A stretch of 64,000 bases of DNA, taken from assembly GCA_963707695.1 (NCBI GenBank), contig CAVPQY010000004.1, positions 930,001 to 994,000 on the forward strand. Direction: 5' to 3'. Origin of the DNA: JAOPZW01 sp963707695 (GTDB lineage Bacteria; Actinomycetota; Thermoleophilia; Solirubrobacterales; Solirubrobacteraceae). The position numbers were made by a program, and so were the translations under genes. Each line of letters starts with the position of its first letter. The first letter of the stretch is position 1. The notes under the pieces were generated by a model, which was not told the DNA's origin, ran no database searches, and saw only the letters and a list, made by a program, of their open reading frames with translations. Shown here piece by piece: positions 16,901-25,041 of this stretch.

Positions 16901-18457
16901 GTGCCGTCCCAGGACCACCCGACGAGCAGCTACGGCCTCGAGTCCGCCGAGCCCCAGAGCACCTCGCTCCTGGCCACCCTACGGCGCCGCGCGCTCATCG
17001 TCGTCGTGACGGTGCTGCTCGTCGGCGGCGCCGCGGCGGCCATCGGCTTCCTCAAGGGGGATGTCTACCAGTCGACGTCCAAGCTGCTCTTCAGCCAGAC
17101 GATCGGCCCCGAGCTCAACGCGACGGGGCTGCTGCCGACCTCGCTGGACGCCGACAACCTCGCCCAGGACAACATCGCGGCGGTCGACTCCCACAACGTG
17201 GCCCGGGCCACGGCCCGCCGGCTCGGCGACGGCACCTCCGTCGACGACCTGCAGAAGGACGTGACGGTCACCGGCACGACGAAGGACGACATCGTCAGCG
17301 TCACCGCCTCGTCGAGCTCGCCCCAGCGCGCCGCGCGGGTGTCGACGGCGTGGGCCAACGCCGGCGTGGACGCGGTCGAGCGCCAGGCGATGCGCCGCGC
17401 CCAGGAGGTCCTGGACAACCTCAACGCCCAGCTCGCCGGCCTGTCGCCGAAGGCGAGCGAGGGCCGCGAGGGGGACAGGCTGCGGGCGCTGGCCGAGCGC
17501 GTCCGCGTGCTGGCCGACACCGGCACCGGCGGCGCGACCGTCATCCAGTCGGGCGTCGTGCCGACGACGAAGAGCGGCAACCCCGTCCGCACGATCGTCC
17601 TCGGCCTGCTCTTCGGCCTCGTGCTCGGCGTCGGCCTCGCCCTCCTGCGCGAGCAGGCCGACAGCCGCCTGCACCGCCCCGACGAGGTGTCGGCCGCCTT
17701 CGACGCGCCCGTCCTCACCACGGTGCCGCGGCACCGCGCGCTCAAGCGGCACGTGCCCTTCCCCGACCTGCCGCCCGAGGTGGCCGAGGCCTACCGGATG
17801 CTGCAGGCGAACCTCCGCTACGGGCGGGGGGACCGCGTCCGCACGGTGCTCGTCACCTCCGCCCGCAGCCAGGAGGGCAAGACCACGACGAGCTGGTACC
17901 TCGCCGCCGCCGCCGCGTCGGCGGGCCTCTCGGTCGCCCTCGTCGAGGCCGACCTGCGGCGCCCGACGATCGCCGCACGGTACGGACTTCGGCCGGACTA
18001 CGGCCTCGTGGAGGTCCTGCGCGGCGAGCTGACCGTCGCCGAGGCGCTGCAGCCCGTCGCGGGCCAGCTCGACGACGCCGTCGGGCCGGACCGGCGCCCC
18101 GGCGTCCAGGTCCTCGTCGCCGGCGACGTGCCGGCCGACCCGTTCGCGCTCCTGCAGTCGGACTGGATCGGCGAGCTGCTGGAGGTCCTCAAGCAGCGCC
18201 ACGACTTCGTGGTCGTCGACACGCCGCCGCTGCCGCACGTCGCGGACGCCATCGGCCTCCTGCGCCACGTCGAGGGCGTGCTCGTCACCGCGTCGGTGAA
18301 CTCCACGCGCGGGTTCGACGCGCGCCGGCTGCGCGACCAGCTCCAGGAGCTCGACGCCCGGGTCCTGGGCGTCGTGGCCAACGGCGGCACGGTCGAGGGC
18401 GGCTACGGCTACGCCCCCACGGGCCCCGCCGTGCCCGTGGCGGACCCGCGCCTCTAG
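16901..18457 (+). CDS. Wzz-type chain-length protein fused to BY-kinase domain
   Basis: A 518-residue co-polymerase. A Wzz domain with a first membrane helix at about 30-50, an extracellular helical region, and a second helix at about 230-249 is followed by a cytoplasmic bacterial tyrosine kinase-like ATPase. Walker A is ARSQEGKTTT (321-330), Walker A' is ALVEADLRRP (346-355) and Walker B is DFVVVDTPP (435-443). There is no Tyr-rich tail; only isolated Tyr residues occur near the C-terminus, so autophosphorylation may be limited. It probably controls chain length and polymer export with the Wzx and Wzy proteins. GTG start is placed 9 bases after a -10 box. Confidence 0.88.
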   Translation: MPSQDHPTSSYGLESAEPQSTSLLATLRRRALIVVVTVLLVGGAAAAIGFLKGDVYQSTSKLLFSQTIGPELNATGLLPTSLDADNLAQDNIAAVDSHNVARATARRLGDGTSVDDLQKDVTVTGTTKDDIVSVTASSSSPQRAARVSTAWANAGVDAVERQAMRRAQEVLDNLNAQLAGLSPKASEGREGDRLRALAERVRVLADTGTGGATVIQSGVVPTTKSGNPVRTIVLGLLFGLVLGVGLALLREQADSRLHRPDEVSAAFDAPVLTTVPRHRALKRHVPFPDLPPEVAEAYRMLQANLRYGRGDRVRTVLVTSARSQEGKTTTSWYLAAAAASAGLSVALVEADLRRPTIAARYGLRPDYGLVEVLRGELTVAEALQPVAGQLDDAVGPDRRPGVQVLVAGDVPADPFALLQSDWIGELLEVLKQRHDFVVVDTPPLPHVADAIGLLRHVEGVLVTASVNSTRGFDARRLRDQLQELDARVLGVVANGGTVEGGYGYAPTGPAVPVADPRL

Positions 18458-18546
18458 CTCCCGCCACGGCCCGGCGCCGCTCGCCCTCGGCCCGGACGAC
18501 CCGTTCGCGCCCGCCCGGGACCGGCGGCCGGCCCAGCGCTCCTTGG

Positions 18547-18552
18547 TACGGT
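18547..18552 (+). promoter_or_regulatory. -10 box (TACGGT) before the broken glycosidase copy
   Basis: TACGGT ends 6 bases before an ATG at 18559. The paralog at 22460 has the same TACGGT-6-ATG arrangement and the same M-x-R-M start, so both the promoter and the start codon were duplicated with the gene. Confidence 0.5.
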
Positions 18553-18558
18553 GCGCCG

Positions 18559-19759
18559 ATGCTACGGATGGCTCGGATCCCGCTCGCTGCTCGCCCTGAC
18601 CACGCTCGTCGCCGCCCTGGCGGCCGCGCCGGCGGGGGCGAAGACGACGAAGGTGCCCTACGGGTTCTACGGCACGACGCTCACGACGGAGCTCACGAGC
18701 CCGCGGTTCGTCTCGGACGCCGCGCTCGACCAGCAGGCGGCCCTCATGGCGAACTCCGGCGTCGAGTCGCTGCGCGTCGTCGTTCGACTGGCGGTCGGTC
18801 GAGCCGGCGAGGGGCAAGTTCACGCTTCGACGCAGCTCGACCGCCTGGTGCGCATCACCGCGAACCACCACCTGCCGCTCTTCATCAACGTGTCGGCCAG
18901 CCCGCAGTGGGCGTCGTCGTCGCCGCGCACGCCCGGAGTTCTGGCGCGCACCGCCGAAGGACCCGGCCGCCTACGCGACGCTCATGACGGACGCTCGTCA
19001 GGCGCTACGGGCCGAAGGGCTCGTTCTGGACGCAGAACCCGACGGTCCCGAGGACGCCGATCCGCCAGTGGCAGGTCTGGAACGAGCCCACGGCGCCCTG
19101 GTTCTGGTCGAAGACGCCGTTCGCGCGCAGCTACGTGAAGGTCCTGCGGGCCGCGTACAAGGCCATCCACCGCGCCGACCGCGGCGCCACGCGTCGTCAC
19201 CGGCGGGCTCGTGACCGCGCCGCGGTCGCCGTGGCAGACGGCCGGCGACCTCTACCGGCGCGGCGCCAAGGGCACCTTCGACGTCCTCGCCGTTCACCCG
19301 TTCTCCAACGACGTCCAGCTCGGCGCGGAACACCGTCAAGCGGACCCTCGAGGTCGTGCGGCGCGTCCGGGCCGTCATGCGCCGCCACCACGACCTGCGC
19401 CGGCGCATCGCGCTGACCGAGGTCACCTGGCCTGCGGCGCTGGGCAGGTCCCGGCGAGCGCGCTCAACGGCCTCGAGACGACCGACCCCGGGCATGGCCG
19501 CCCGCCTCAGCAGCACCTACCGCGCGTTCGCGCTGCGCCGGCGCCAGCTCGGCCTCAGCCAGGTCTTCTGGTTCACCTGGGCCTCCGAGTACGACACGAA
19601 CTCGTCGACGAACACGCAGCCCTTCCGCTACGCCGGGCTCGTCAAGCGCGCCGGGATCCGTCTTCACGCCGATGCCCGTGCTGACGACGTTCAGCAACGG
19701 TGGCGGCCCGCTACGAGGGCTGCCGCAAGTCGGGCGGCATCGCCTCGCGCTGCCGCTGA
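18559..19759 (+). pseudogene. PslG-like glycoside hydrolase with many frameshifts (paralog 4)
   Basis: Joining three frames gives a full-length homolog of the enzyme at 21276-22460: signal peptide ending PAGA, KVPYGFYGT, FDWRSVEP, RQWQVWNEPTAP (acid/base Glu), IALTEVTWP (nucleophile Glu), SQVFWFTWASEYD and the final ARYEGCRKS. Roughly ten single-base shifts are needed between 18.58 and 19.73 kb, yet no nonsense codon was seen in the correct frames and both catalytic motifs are intact. That is odd for natural decay and suits a poorly resolved consensus. I call it broken as read, possibly functional in the organism. It follows the Wzz-kinase gene and precedes the convergent sugar transferase. 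Confidence 0.65.
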
Positions 19760-19808
19760 GCGGCGCGGCGCTCGCCCTGCGGCGCCGGCCTCTCGCCCGG
19801 GCGCGGGC

Positions 19809-21257
19809 CTAGAGCCGGCTGCCGGTGTGCTCGCCGCTGCGGCGGCTGAGCACGTACGGGATCGTGCGGGCGATGATCTTCACGTCGAGCCAGAGGGACC
19901 AGCTCGCGCAGTAGAGGTAGTCGAGGGTCACCATGTCCTCGACCGGGACCCGGCTCGAGCCCAGGATCTGCCACGGGCCCGTGATGCCCGGGGCGACGTG
20001 GTACCGGCGCCGCTGCCAGCCCGAGAAGAGCCGGTCCTCGTCGGTCACGAGCGGCCGCGGTCCGACGACGCTCATGTCGCCGCGCAGGACGTTGACCAGC
20101 TGCGGCAGCTCGTCGAGCGAGTGCCGTCGCAGGAAGCGCCCGACGGCGGTCGTCCGTGGGTCGTTGGCGATCTTGAAGAGCGGGGCCGCCTGGTTGTGCT
20201 CCGCGAGCTCGTCCTTGAGCGCGTCGGCGTCCCGCACCATCGTGCGGAACTTCAGCATCTGGAACTCGCGCCCCTCGCGGCCGATGCGCGTCTGGCGGAA
20301 GAGGACCGGGCCCGGGGAGCTCCGCTTGACCGCGACGGCCAGGACGAGCAGCAGCGGCGAGAGGAGCACGAGCCCGAGCGTCGCGCACACGACGTCGAGG
20401 CTGCGCTTGAGCAGCTGCGACGACCGTGAGAGCCCGAACCCCCGGACCGCCAGCAGCGCCTGGCCGCTGACGTCGTCGAACTCGACCGCCGACCCGATGA
20501 CCTCCAGCAGCCGCGGGAGGACCGCCACCTTGACGCCGCACGCCTTGGCCAGGCGGATCTCCTCGACCACGTCCTCCCCGGCCCCGTGCGCCGGCGCGAG
20601 GATCACCCGCTCGACCTGGTGCTCCTCGAGCACCCGCGGGAGCTCGTCGATCGTGCCGAGGGCCCGCGGGTCGAGCTCGTGCGGGTCCGAGCGGGCCGGC
20701 ACGCGACCCACGACGAGCGCGTTGAGGGCGGGGTCGCCGTCGAGCTTGCGCTCCATGGCCGCGGCGGTGGCGCGGTCCCCGACGATGAGGATCCGCTCGG
20801 CCTCGGTTCCCCGCACGACGAGGAAGCGCGCCGTGGCCCGGGTGAGCACGAGGGCCATCGTCAGCGCCGCCCAGAGCAGGAGCGGCTGCGAGCGGCCGTG
20901 GAAGGAGAGGGCCTGGGTGGCCTCGGTGAGCAGCGCGACGATCGCGGCGACGCCCAGCAGGGACGGGCCCTCGTCGAGCGTCGTCTTGTGCAGGACGTAC
21001 TGGTCGCGGTCGTAGAGCCCGGCGGACTTCGCCAGCAGGCCCATGAGCGGGACGAGGGCCAGGATCCACGGCGACAGGTGGGCCGAGGTGAGGAGCGTGA
21101 CGACGACGAGCGAGCCGCCCAGGGCGAGCATGTCCGCGGCCAGCAGCGAGAAGCGCCCGAGCGCGTCGCGACGGCTGACGCGCGCGGGCGCCCCGACCTC
21201 GTCCAGGAACGGGCTCGGCGGCGCCAGGGGGACCGGGTCGAGGCGGGTGTCCTCCAT
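19809..21257 (-). CDS. Polyprenyl-phosphate hexose-1-phosphate transferase (WbaP/WcaJ type)
   Basis: This 482-residue membrane enzyme starts repeat-unit synthesis by moving a hexose-1-phosphate from a nucleotide sugar to undecaprenyl phosphate. Four or five N-terminal helices (about 30-145) precede a soluble Rossmann-like domain (about 150-270) and the catalytic bacterial sugar transferase domain (about 285-482). In that domain KRSLDVV, FRQTRIG, MLKFRTM, RHSLDELPQL (catalytic Asp-Glu) and SVVGPRPL are all visible. It starts 18 bases after the stop of the upstream glycosidase gene, so the two are probably one transcript. It is the initiating enzyme of the 4-25 kb locus. Confidence 0.94.
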   Translation of the reverse strand: MEDTRLDPVPLAPPSPFLDEVGAPARVSRRDALGRFSLLAADMLALGGSLVVVTLLTSAHLSPWILALVPLMGLLAKSAGLYDRDQYVLHKTTLDEGPSLLGVAAIVALLTEATQALSFHGRSQPLLLWAALTMALVLTRATARFLVVRGTEAERILIVGDRATAAAMERKLDGDPALNALVVGRVPARSDPHELDPRALGTIDELPRVLEEHQVERVILAPAHGAGEDVVEEIRLAKACGVKVAVLPRLLEVIGSAVEFDDVSGQALLAVRGFGLSRSSQLLKRSLDVVCATLGLVLLSPLLLVLAVAVKRSSPGPVLFRQTRIGREGREFQMLKFRTMVRDADALKDELAEHNQAAPLFKIANDPRTTAVGRFLRRHSLDELPQLVNVLRGDMSVVGPRPLVTDEDRLFSGWQRRRYHVAPGITGPWQILGSSRVPVEDMVTLDYLYCASWSLWLDVKIIARTIPYVLSRRSGEHTGSRL

Positions 21258-21275
21258 CGCGCTCCGCTCTGGCTC

Positions 21276-22460
21276 CTACCCGCAGGCTCGTGCGTCGGTG
21301 CGCTTGCGGCAGCCCTCGTACCGCGCCGCCGTCCCGCGGAACGCGGTCAGCACGGCCATCGGCGTGAAGACCCGGCTGCGGTACCGGACGAGCCCCGAGA
21401 ACCGGTACCCGACGTCGGACTGCGGGCTCTTGCCGTCGTACTCGGAGGCCCAGGTGAACCAGTAGGCCTGCGTGAGGTGCAGCGAGCGTCGTTTGATCGC
21501 GAGCGTCTTGTACGCGGCCTTCAGGCGGGCGACCTGCCCCTTCTGCGTCGTCTCGAGGCCGAGGAGCCGGCCCTTGGGGATCTTGCCGCGGGCCGCGGGC
21601 CACGACAGCTCGGTGATGATGATCGGCTTGCGCGCGTCCCCGCCGCGGCGCATCTCGCGGCGCGTGCGCTGGACGATCTCGACGACGCGCCTAACGCTCT
21701 CCTTGACCGGGACGGTGCCGTCCGTGAACGGGTGCACCGAGAGCACGTCGAAGTACCTGCGCGCGCGGGCGCGGTAGAGCTCGCGCGCCTGCTGCCATGG
21801 GGTCGACTTGCTGCCGAGCGCCACGAGCGAGCCGGCCACGACCTTGGCCCCGCGGTCGGCGCGGTGGATGGCCGGGTAGGCGGCGCGCAGGAGGCGCGTG
21901 TACGACGAGGCCCACGGCCGCGTCGACCAGAAGACGGCCGCGCGCTGCTCGTTCCAGAGCTGCCACTGCCGGACGGGCGTCTTCGGGATCGCCGGGTTGG
22001 CGGCCCAGAACGACCCCCGCGGGCCGTAGCGCCCGACGAGCGCGGTCATGAGGGCCGCGAACGTCCTGGGGTCCTTCGGCGCCCAGCGGTTCGGGTAGAG
22101 CGTGGTCGGCTTCGACGACGCCCACCTCGGCGTCGAGATGACGTTGGCCAGCAGCGGCAGGCGATGGCGGGCGCTGGCCGCGACGAGCCGATCGGTCGAG
22201 CGGAAGTCGAAGACGCCGGCCCTGGGCTCGATCGCGGGCCAGCTGAAGGTCACGCGCAGGCTCTCGACACCCGAGCGGGCCATGAGGCTCGTCTGGCGGT
22301 CGAGGTCGGCGTCGGTCATCGCGTGGGACACGGCCGGGTTGAGGACGGTCCCGAAGAACCCGTAGGGCACCTTGGCCCTGGCGCCCGCGGTGGCCGCGGG
22401 GACGAGGGCCAGCAGGAGCGTGAACGTGAGCAGGGCGAGGCGACGAGGCATCCGTACCAT
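21276..22460 (-). CDS. Secreted PslG-like glycoside hydrolase (paralog 5)
   Basis: A 394-residue protein with a signal peptide (about 1-28, ending TAGARA) and a TIM-barrel clan-A glycosidase domain beginning KVPYGFFGT. Glu171 in QLWNEQ is the probable acid/base and Glu284 in ITELSWP the probable nucleophile; QAYWFTWASEYD late in the barrel is typical of GH39/GH5-like enzymes. It is most similar to the frameshifted copy at 18559. Start ATG 22460 is set by a TACGGT box 6 bases upstream and the M-x-R-M-x-R start shared with that copy. Co-transcription with the initiating sugar transferase suggests it trims or releases the nascent polymer, as proposed for PslG. Confidence 0.84.
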   Translation of the reverse strand: MVRMPRRLALLTFTLLLALVPAATAGARAKVPYGFFGTVLNPAVSHAMTDADLDRQTSLMARSGVESLRVTFSWPAIEPRAGVFDFRSTDRLVAASARHRLPLLANVISTPRWASSKPTTLYPNRWAPKDPRTFAALMTALVGRYGPRGSFWAANPAIPKTPVRQWQLWNEQRAAVFWSTRPWASSYTRLLRAAYPAIHRADRGAKVVAGSLVALGSKSTPWQQARELYRARARRYFDVLSVHPFTDGTVPVKESVRRVVEIVQRTRREMRRGGDARKPIIITELSWPAARGKIPKGRLLGLETTQKGQVARLKAAYKTLAIKRRSLHLTQAYWFTWASEYDGKSPQSDVGYRFSGLVRYRSRVFTPMAVLTAFRGTAARYEGCRKRTDARACG

Positions 22461-22466
22461 GGCTGC

Positions 22467-22472
22467 ACCGTA
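22467..22472 (-). promoter_or_regulatory. -10 box (TACGGT) for glycosidase and sugar transferase genes
   Basis: TACGGT on the minus strand ends 6 bases before the ATG at 22460, in the 68-base gap after the upstream glycosyltransferase gene. It predicts a leaderless message for paralog 5 and the sugar transferase behind it. Confidence 0.5.
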
Positions 22473-22528
22473 GCGAGCGGGGCGCGGGGCGGGCAACGAG
22501 GCTTCGAGGTGGTGGTCCATGGTGGCCC

Positions 22529-23704
22529 TCAACCCGCGAGCCGCGCCGGGGGAGCGGTCCGCGCCGCCTCGACCGCCGCGGTGAGCTCGCGGCCGAAGCG
22601 GTCGACCGAGAACCGGGCGGCGTTCGCGGTGCACGCGGCGGGGTCGAAGGCGGCCCCGTCGAAGCCCCGCAGGAGCGCTTCGAGCGCGTCGGCGTCGCGG
22701 GGCGCGAAGAACGCGCCCGTCCGGCCCTCCAGGACCGTCTCGCGGACGCCGCCGGCGTCCGCGGCCAGCACGGGGCGCCCGGCGGCCTGCGCCTCGATCG
22801 CGGCGATGCCGAACTCCTCGACGGCCGTGACGACGAGCGCCTGGGCCGAGCGCATGAGCGACGCGACCTCGGCGTCGCTGACGCGACCGGCGAAGCGGAC
22901 GGTCGGCCCGGCGAGGTGGCGCAGCCGCCGGCCCTCCGGGCCGTCGCCGACGACGACGAGCTCGCGCCCGAGGCGGGTGAACGCGCGCACGGCCGTCTGG
23001 ATGTCCTTGTGCGCCATGAGCTCGGAGACGATCAGGAAGTGCTCGCCGACCCGGCCGGGGGCGAAGCGCTGCGTCTCGACCGGCGGGTAGACGACGGCCG
23101 CGTCGCGGTCGAAGGCCTCGCGGATGCGCACGCGCGTCGTCTCGGAGTTCGCGAGGTAGCGCGTCACGCGGCGCGAGGCCCGCAGGTCCCACTGGCGCCA
23201 GCGCTCGAAGGTCGCCGCCAGTGCCGGGCCCAGGACCCGGCGGACGCCGGTCGCGGGCTCGACGTCCGACCACGCGTAGCGGAACGGGTTGTGGCAGTAG
23301 CAGACGTGCGTGGCGCCGGGCTGGGGGCGCACGCCGTGGGCCCAGGCGCTCGAGCTCGAGACCACGAGGTCGTAGCCGCCGAGGTCCAGGCGCTCCATGG
23401 CCTTCGGGTAGAGCGGCAGCAGCGCGCGGAAGGTCGACGCCGTCGGGCGCAGGCGCTGCAGGAAGGACGTGTGCACGCGCCGGCCGGCGAAGCGGCCCTG
23501 GGTGCCGTCCGCGTCGTAGATCGCGGTGAAGAGGTCGGCCTGCGGCCACAGGTCGGTCATGGCCGCGAACACGCGCTCGGCGCCGCGGACGTCCACGAGG
23601 AAGTCGTGCACCAGCGCCACGCGTTGCGCGTCGCCCCCTGAGCCCTCCGGGCCGCCCGGCGCCATCTTGGTCGCCCCCGGAGCGGTGGCCGTCCTGGCCT
23701 CCAC
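22529..23704 (-). CDS. GT4-family glycosyltransferase (paralog D)
   Basis: A GT-B glycosyltransferase of about 391 residues, closely related to the one at 7521-8630. It has RVALVHDFLVDVRGAERVFAAMTDLWP, HVCYCHNPFRYAW, FLIVSELMAHKD and EEFGIAAIEAQAAGRPVLA with the E-x7-E site. The N-terminus is uncertain: a GTG at 23704 lies 6 bases after a TACGCT box and is preferred, while an ATG at 23665 lies closer to the conserved domain. The two similar enzymes suggest two chemically related linkages or a recent duplication. Confidence 0.87.
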   Translation of the reverse strand: MEARTATAPGATKMAPGGPEGSGGDAQRVALVHDFLVDVRGAERVFAAMTDLWPQADLFTAIYDADGTQGRFAGRRVHTSFLQRLRPTASTFRALLPLYPKAMERLDLGGYDLVVSSSSAWAHGVRPQPGATHVCYCHNPFRYAWSDVEPATGVRRVLGPALAATFERWRQWDLRASRRVTRYLANSETTRVRIREAFDRDAAVVYPPVETQRFAPGRVGEHFLIVSELMAHKDIQTAVRAFTRLGRELVVVGDGPEGRRLRHLAGPTVRFAGRVSDAEVASLMRSAQALVVTAVEEFGIAAIEAQAAGRPVLAADAGGVRETVLEGRTGAFFAPRDADALEALLRGFDGAAFDPAACTANAARFSVDRFGRELTAAVEAARTAPPARLAG

Positions 23705-23710
23705 CACTCG

Positions 23711-23716
23711 AGCGTA
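23711..23716 (-). promoter_or_regulatory. -10 box (TACGCT) for glycosyltransferase D
   Basis: TACGCT on the minus strand ends 6 bases before a GTG at 23704 (another GTG lies 3 bases after the box). It matches the geometry at other starts here and is the main reason for the chosen start. Confidence 0.4.
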
Positions 23717-23786
23717 CGTAGTCGCCCGGCGGCGCGCAACGCCCAGGGCCGCCGTCTGACGCAGCATCGCGCCGCATCGCAACTGA

Positions 23787-23792
23787 TAGGTT
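23787..23792 (+). promoter_or_regulatory. -10 box (TAGGTT) for the epimerase/reductase gene
   Basis: TAGGTT ends 7 bases before the ATG at 23800. No Shine-Dalgarno sequence is present, so the message is probably leaderless. It sets the start at 23800 rather than at a TTG nine bases upstream that lies within the box. Confidence 0.5.
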
Positions 23793-23799
23793 GCGCCTC

Positions 23800-24780
23800 A
23801 TGAGGCTCCTCGTCCTGGGCGGGACCGTCTTCCTCGGCCGTCACGTCGTCGCGGCGGCGCTGCACCGGGGCGACGACGTGACGGTCCTGAGCCGCGGCCG
23901 GCACGGCCCGCCGCCGCCCGACGGCGTCACCTGGCTGCGCGGCGACCGCGTGGAGGACCTGCCCCGGCTGACGGCCGGCGGCCGCTGGGACGCGGTCGTC
24001 GACACGTCCGGCTACACGCCGGAGCAGGCCGAGGCGGCGGGCCGGGCGCTGCGCGGCCGCGTGGACCACTACGCCTTCGTCTCCACCGTCAACGTCCACC
24101 CCGGCTGGCCGGCCGAGACGGTCGGGGAGGACAGCCCGGTGTGGGAGGACGGCGAGGGCTACGGCCCGGACAAGGCCCGGGCGGAGCGCCTCCTGGCGGC
24201 GGCGCTGCCCGGCCGGGTCGCCCACGTCCGCTGCGGACTGCTGTGCGGCCCCCACGACGCGACGCTGCGGCTGGCGTGGTGGGTCGAGCGGATCGCCCGC
24301 GGGGGCGACGTCCTCGCCCCCGGACGACCCGACGCGACCGTCCAGCTCATCGACGCGCGCGACGTGGCGGCCTGGGTGCTCGACCTGGCGGGGCGCGGCG
24401 TGAGCGGGCCGATCAACGCCACCGCCCCCCGCGGGGTGACCACCTTCGCCGAGGTCCTCGAGGCCGCCGTCGCGGCGACCGGCTCGGACGCGCGCCTGCG
24501 CTGGGTGCCCGACGCCGCCCTGCTGGCGGCCGGCGTCGAGCCCTGGACCGAGCTCCCGCTCTGGGCGCCGGACGCCGACGGGTGGCGCGGAACCTGGCGG
24601 ATCGCGACCGACCGCGCACAGGCAGAGGGCCTCACCCCACGCCCCATCGCCCAGACCGTCGCCGACACCGCGGCCTGGCTCGCGACCGGCGGCACGGCCG
24701 CGCTCGACGACTGGGGCAGCCACGCCCGCCCGACCGGCGTCACCCCGGCCCGCGAGCGCGAGCTCCTGGCGCTGGCGTAG
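23800..24780 (+). CDS. NAD(P)-dependent epimerase/dehydratase family protein (extended SDR)
   Basis: A 326-residue extended short-chain dehydrogenase/reductase. It begins MRLLVLGGTVFLGRHVV, the GxxxxxG dinucleotide site, and has YGPDKARAE where extended SDRs carry the catalytic Tyr-x3-Lys (Tyr before GPDK). The C-terminal substrate domain ends near the WGSHARPTG segment. Similar proteins are often annotated as reductases or isoflavone reductase-like enzymes, and some modify nucleotide sugars. At the edge of the polysaccharide locus a sugar-nucleotide role is plausible but not shown. It is convergent with guaA. Confidence 0.82.
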   Translation: MRLLVLGGTVFLGRHVVAAALHRGDDVTVLSRGRHGPPPPDGVTWLRGDRVEDLPRLTAGGRWDAVVDTSGYTPEQAEAAGRALRGRVDHYAFVSTVNVHPGWPAETVGEDSPVWEDGEGYGPDKARAERLLAAALPGRVAHVRCGLLCGPHDATLRLAWWVERIARGGDVLAPGRPDATVQLIDARDVAAWVLDLAGRGVSGPINATAPRGVTTFAEVLEAAVAATGSDARLRWVPDAALLAAGVEPWTELPLWAPDADGWRGTWRIATDRAQAEGLTPRPIAQTVADTAAWLATGGTAALDDWGSHARPTGVTPARERELLALA

Positions 24781-24794
24781 GCGGCGCGGCGGCC

Positions 24795-24886
24795 GCGTGG
24801 GGCGGAGCGGCGGAGGGTGCGTGGGCGGAGCGGCGGAGGGCGCGTTGGGCGGAGCGAAGGGCGCGTGGGGTGGAGCAGCCGAGGGC
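24795..24886. repeat. Four imperfect 21-24-bp tandem repeats
   Basis: Four back-to-back units (24795-24818, 24819-24841, 24842-24862, 24863-24886) follow the pattern GCGTGGGGCGGAGCGGCGGA plus GGG and a pyrimidine. They sit between two convergent genes. No coding potential was seen. Function is unknown. Confidence 0.75.
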
Positions 24887-24968
24887 CCGAGCAACCTGAA
24901 GCCGCAGTCCTAGGCAGTACGCGTGGGAGTCAGTTCCCGGCGCGGATCGTCGTGCCTGACGTCGTCGG

Positions 24969-25013
24969 CCGGACCGGGACAGTGCGCCAGCACGGACCGG
25001 TCCCGGCCGCGAC
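24969..25013 (-). terminator. GC-rich hairpin downstream of guaA
   Basis: Nearly complementary arms around GGCCGGACCGGGAC and GACCGGTCCCGGCC enclose about 15 bases, 29 bases past the guaA stop. There is no T-run, so termination strength is uncertain. It may serve both convergent genes. The rest of 24781-25041 holds only the tandem repeats. Confidence 0.35.
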
Positions 25014-25041
25014 CGTCAGGCGCGGCGAGGCGCCCCGGGAA

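Noticed and set aside
19809..21257. Reading the sugar transferase as the C-terminal part of a fusion with the upstream glycosidase
   Set aside because: A stop codon and an 18-base gap separate them and each has its own complete N-terminus.
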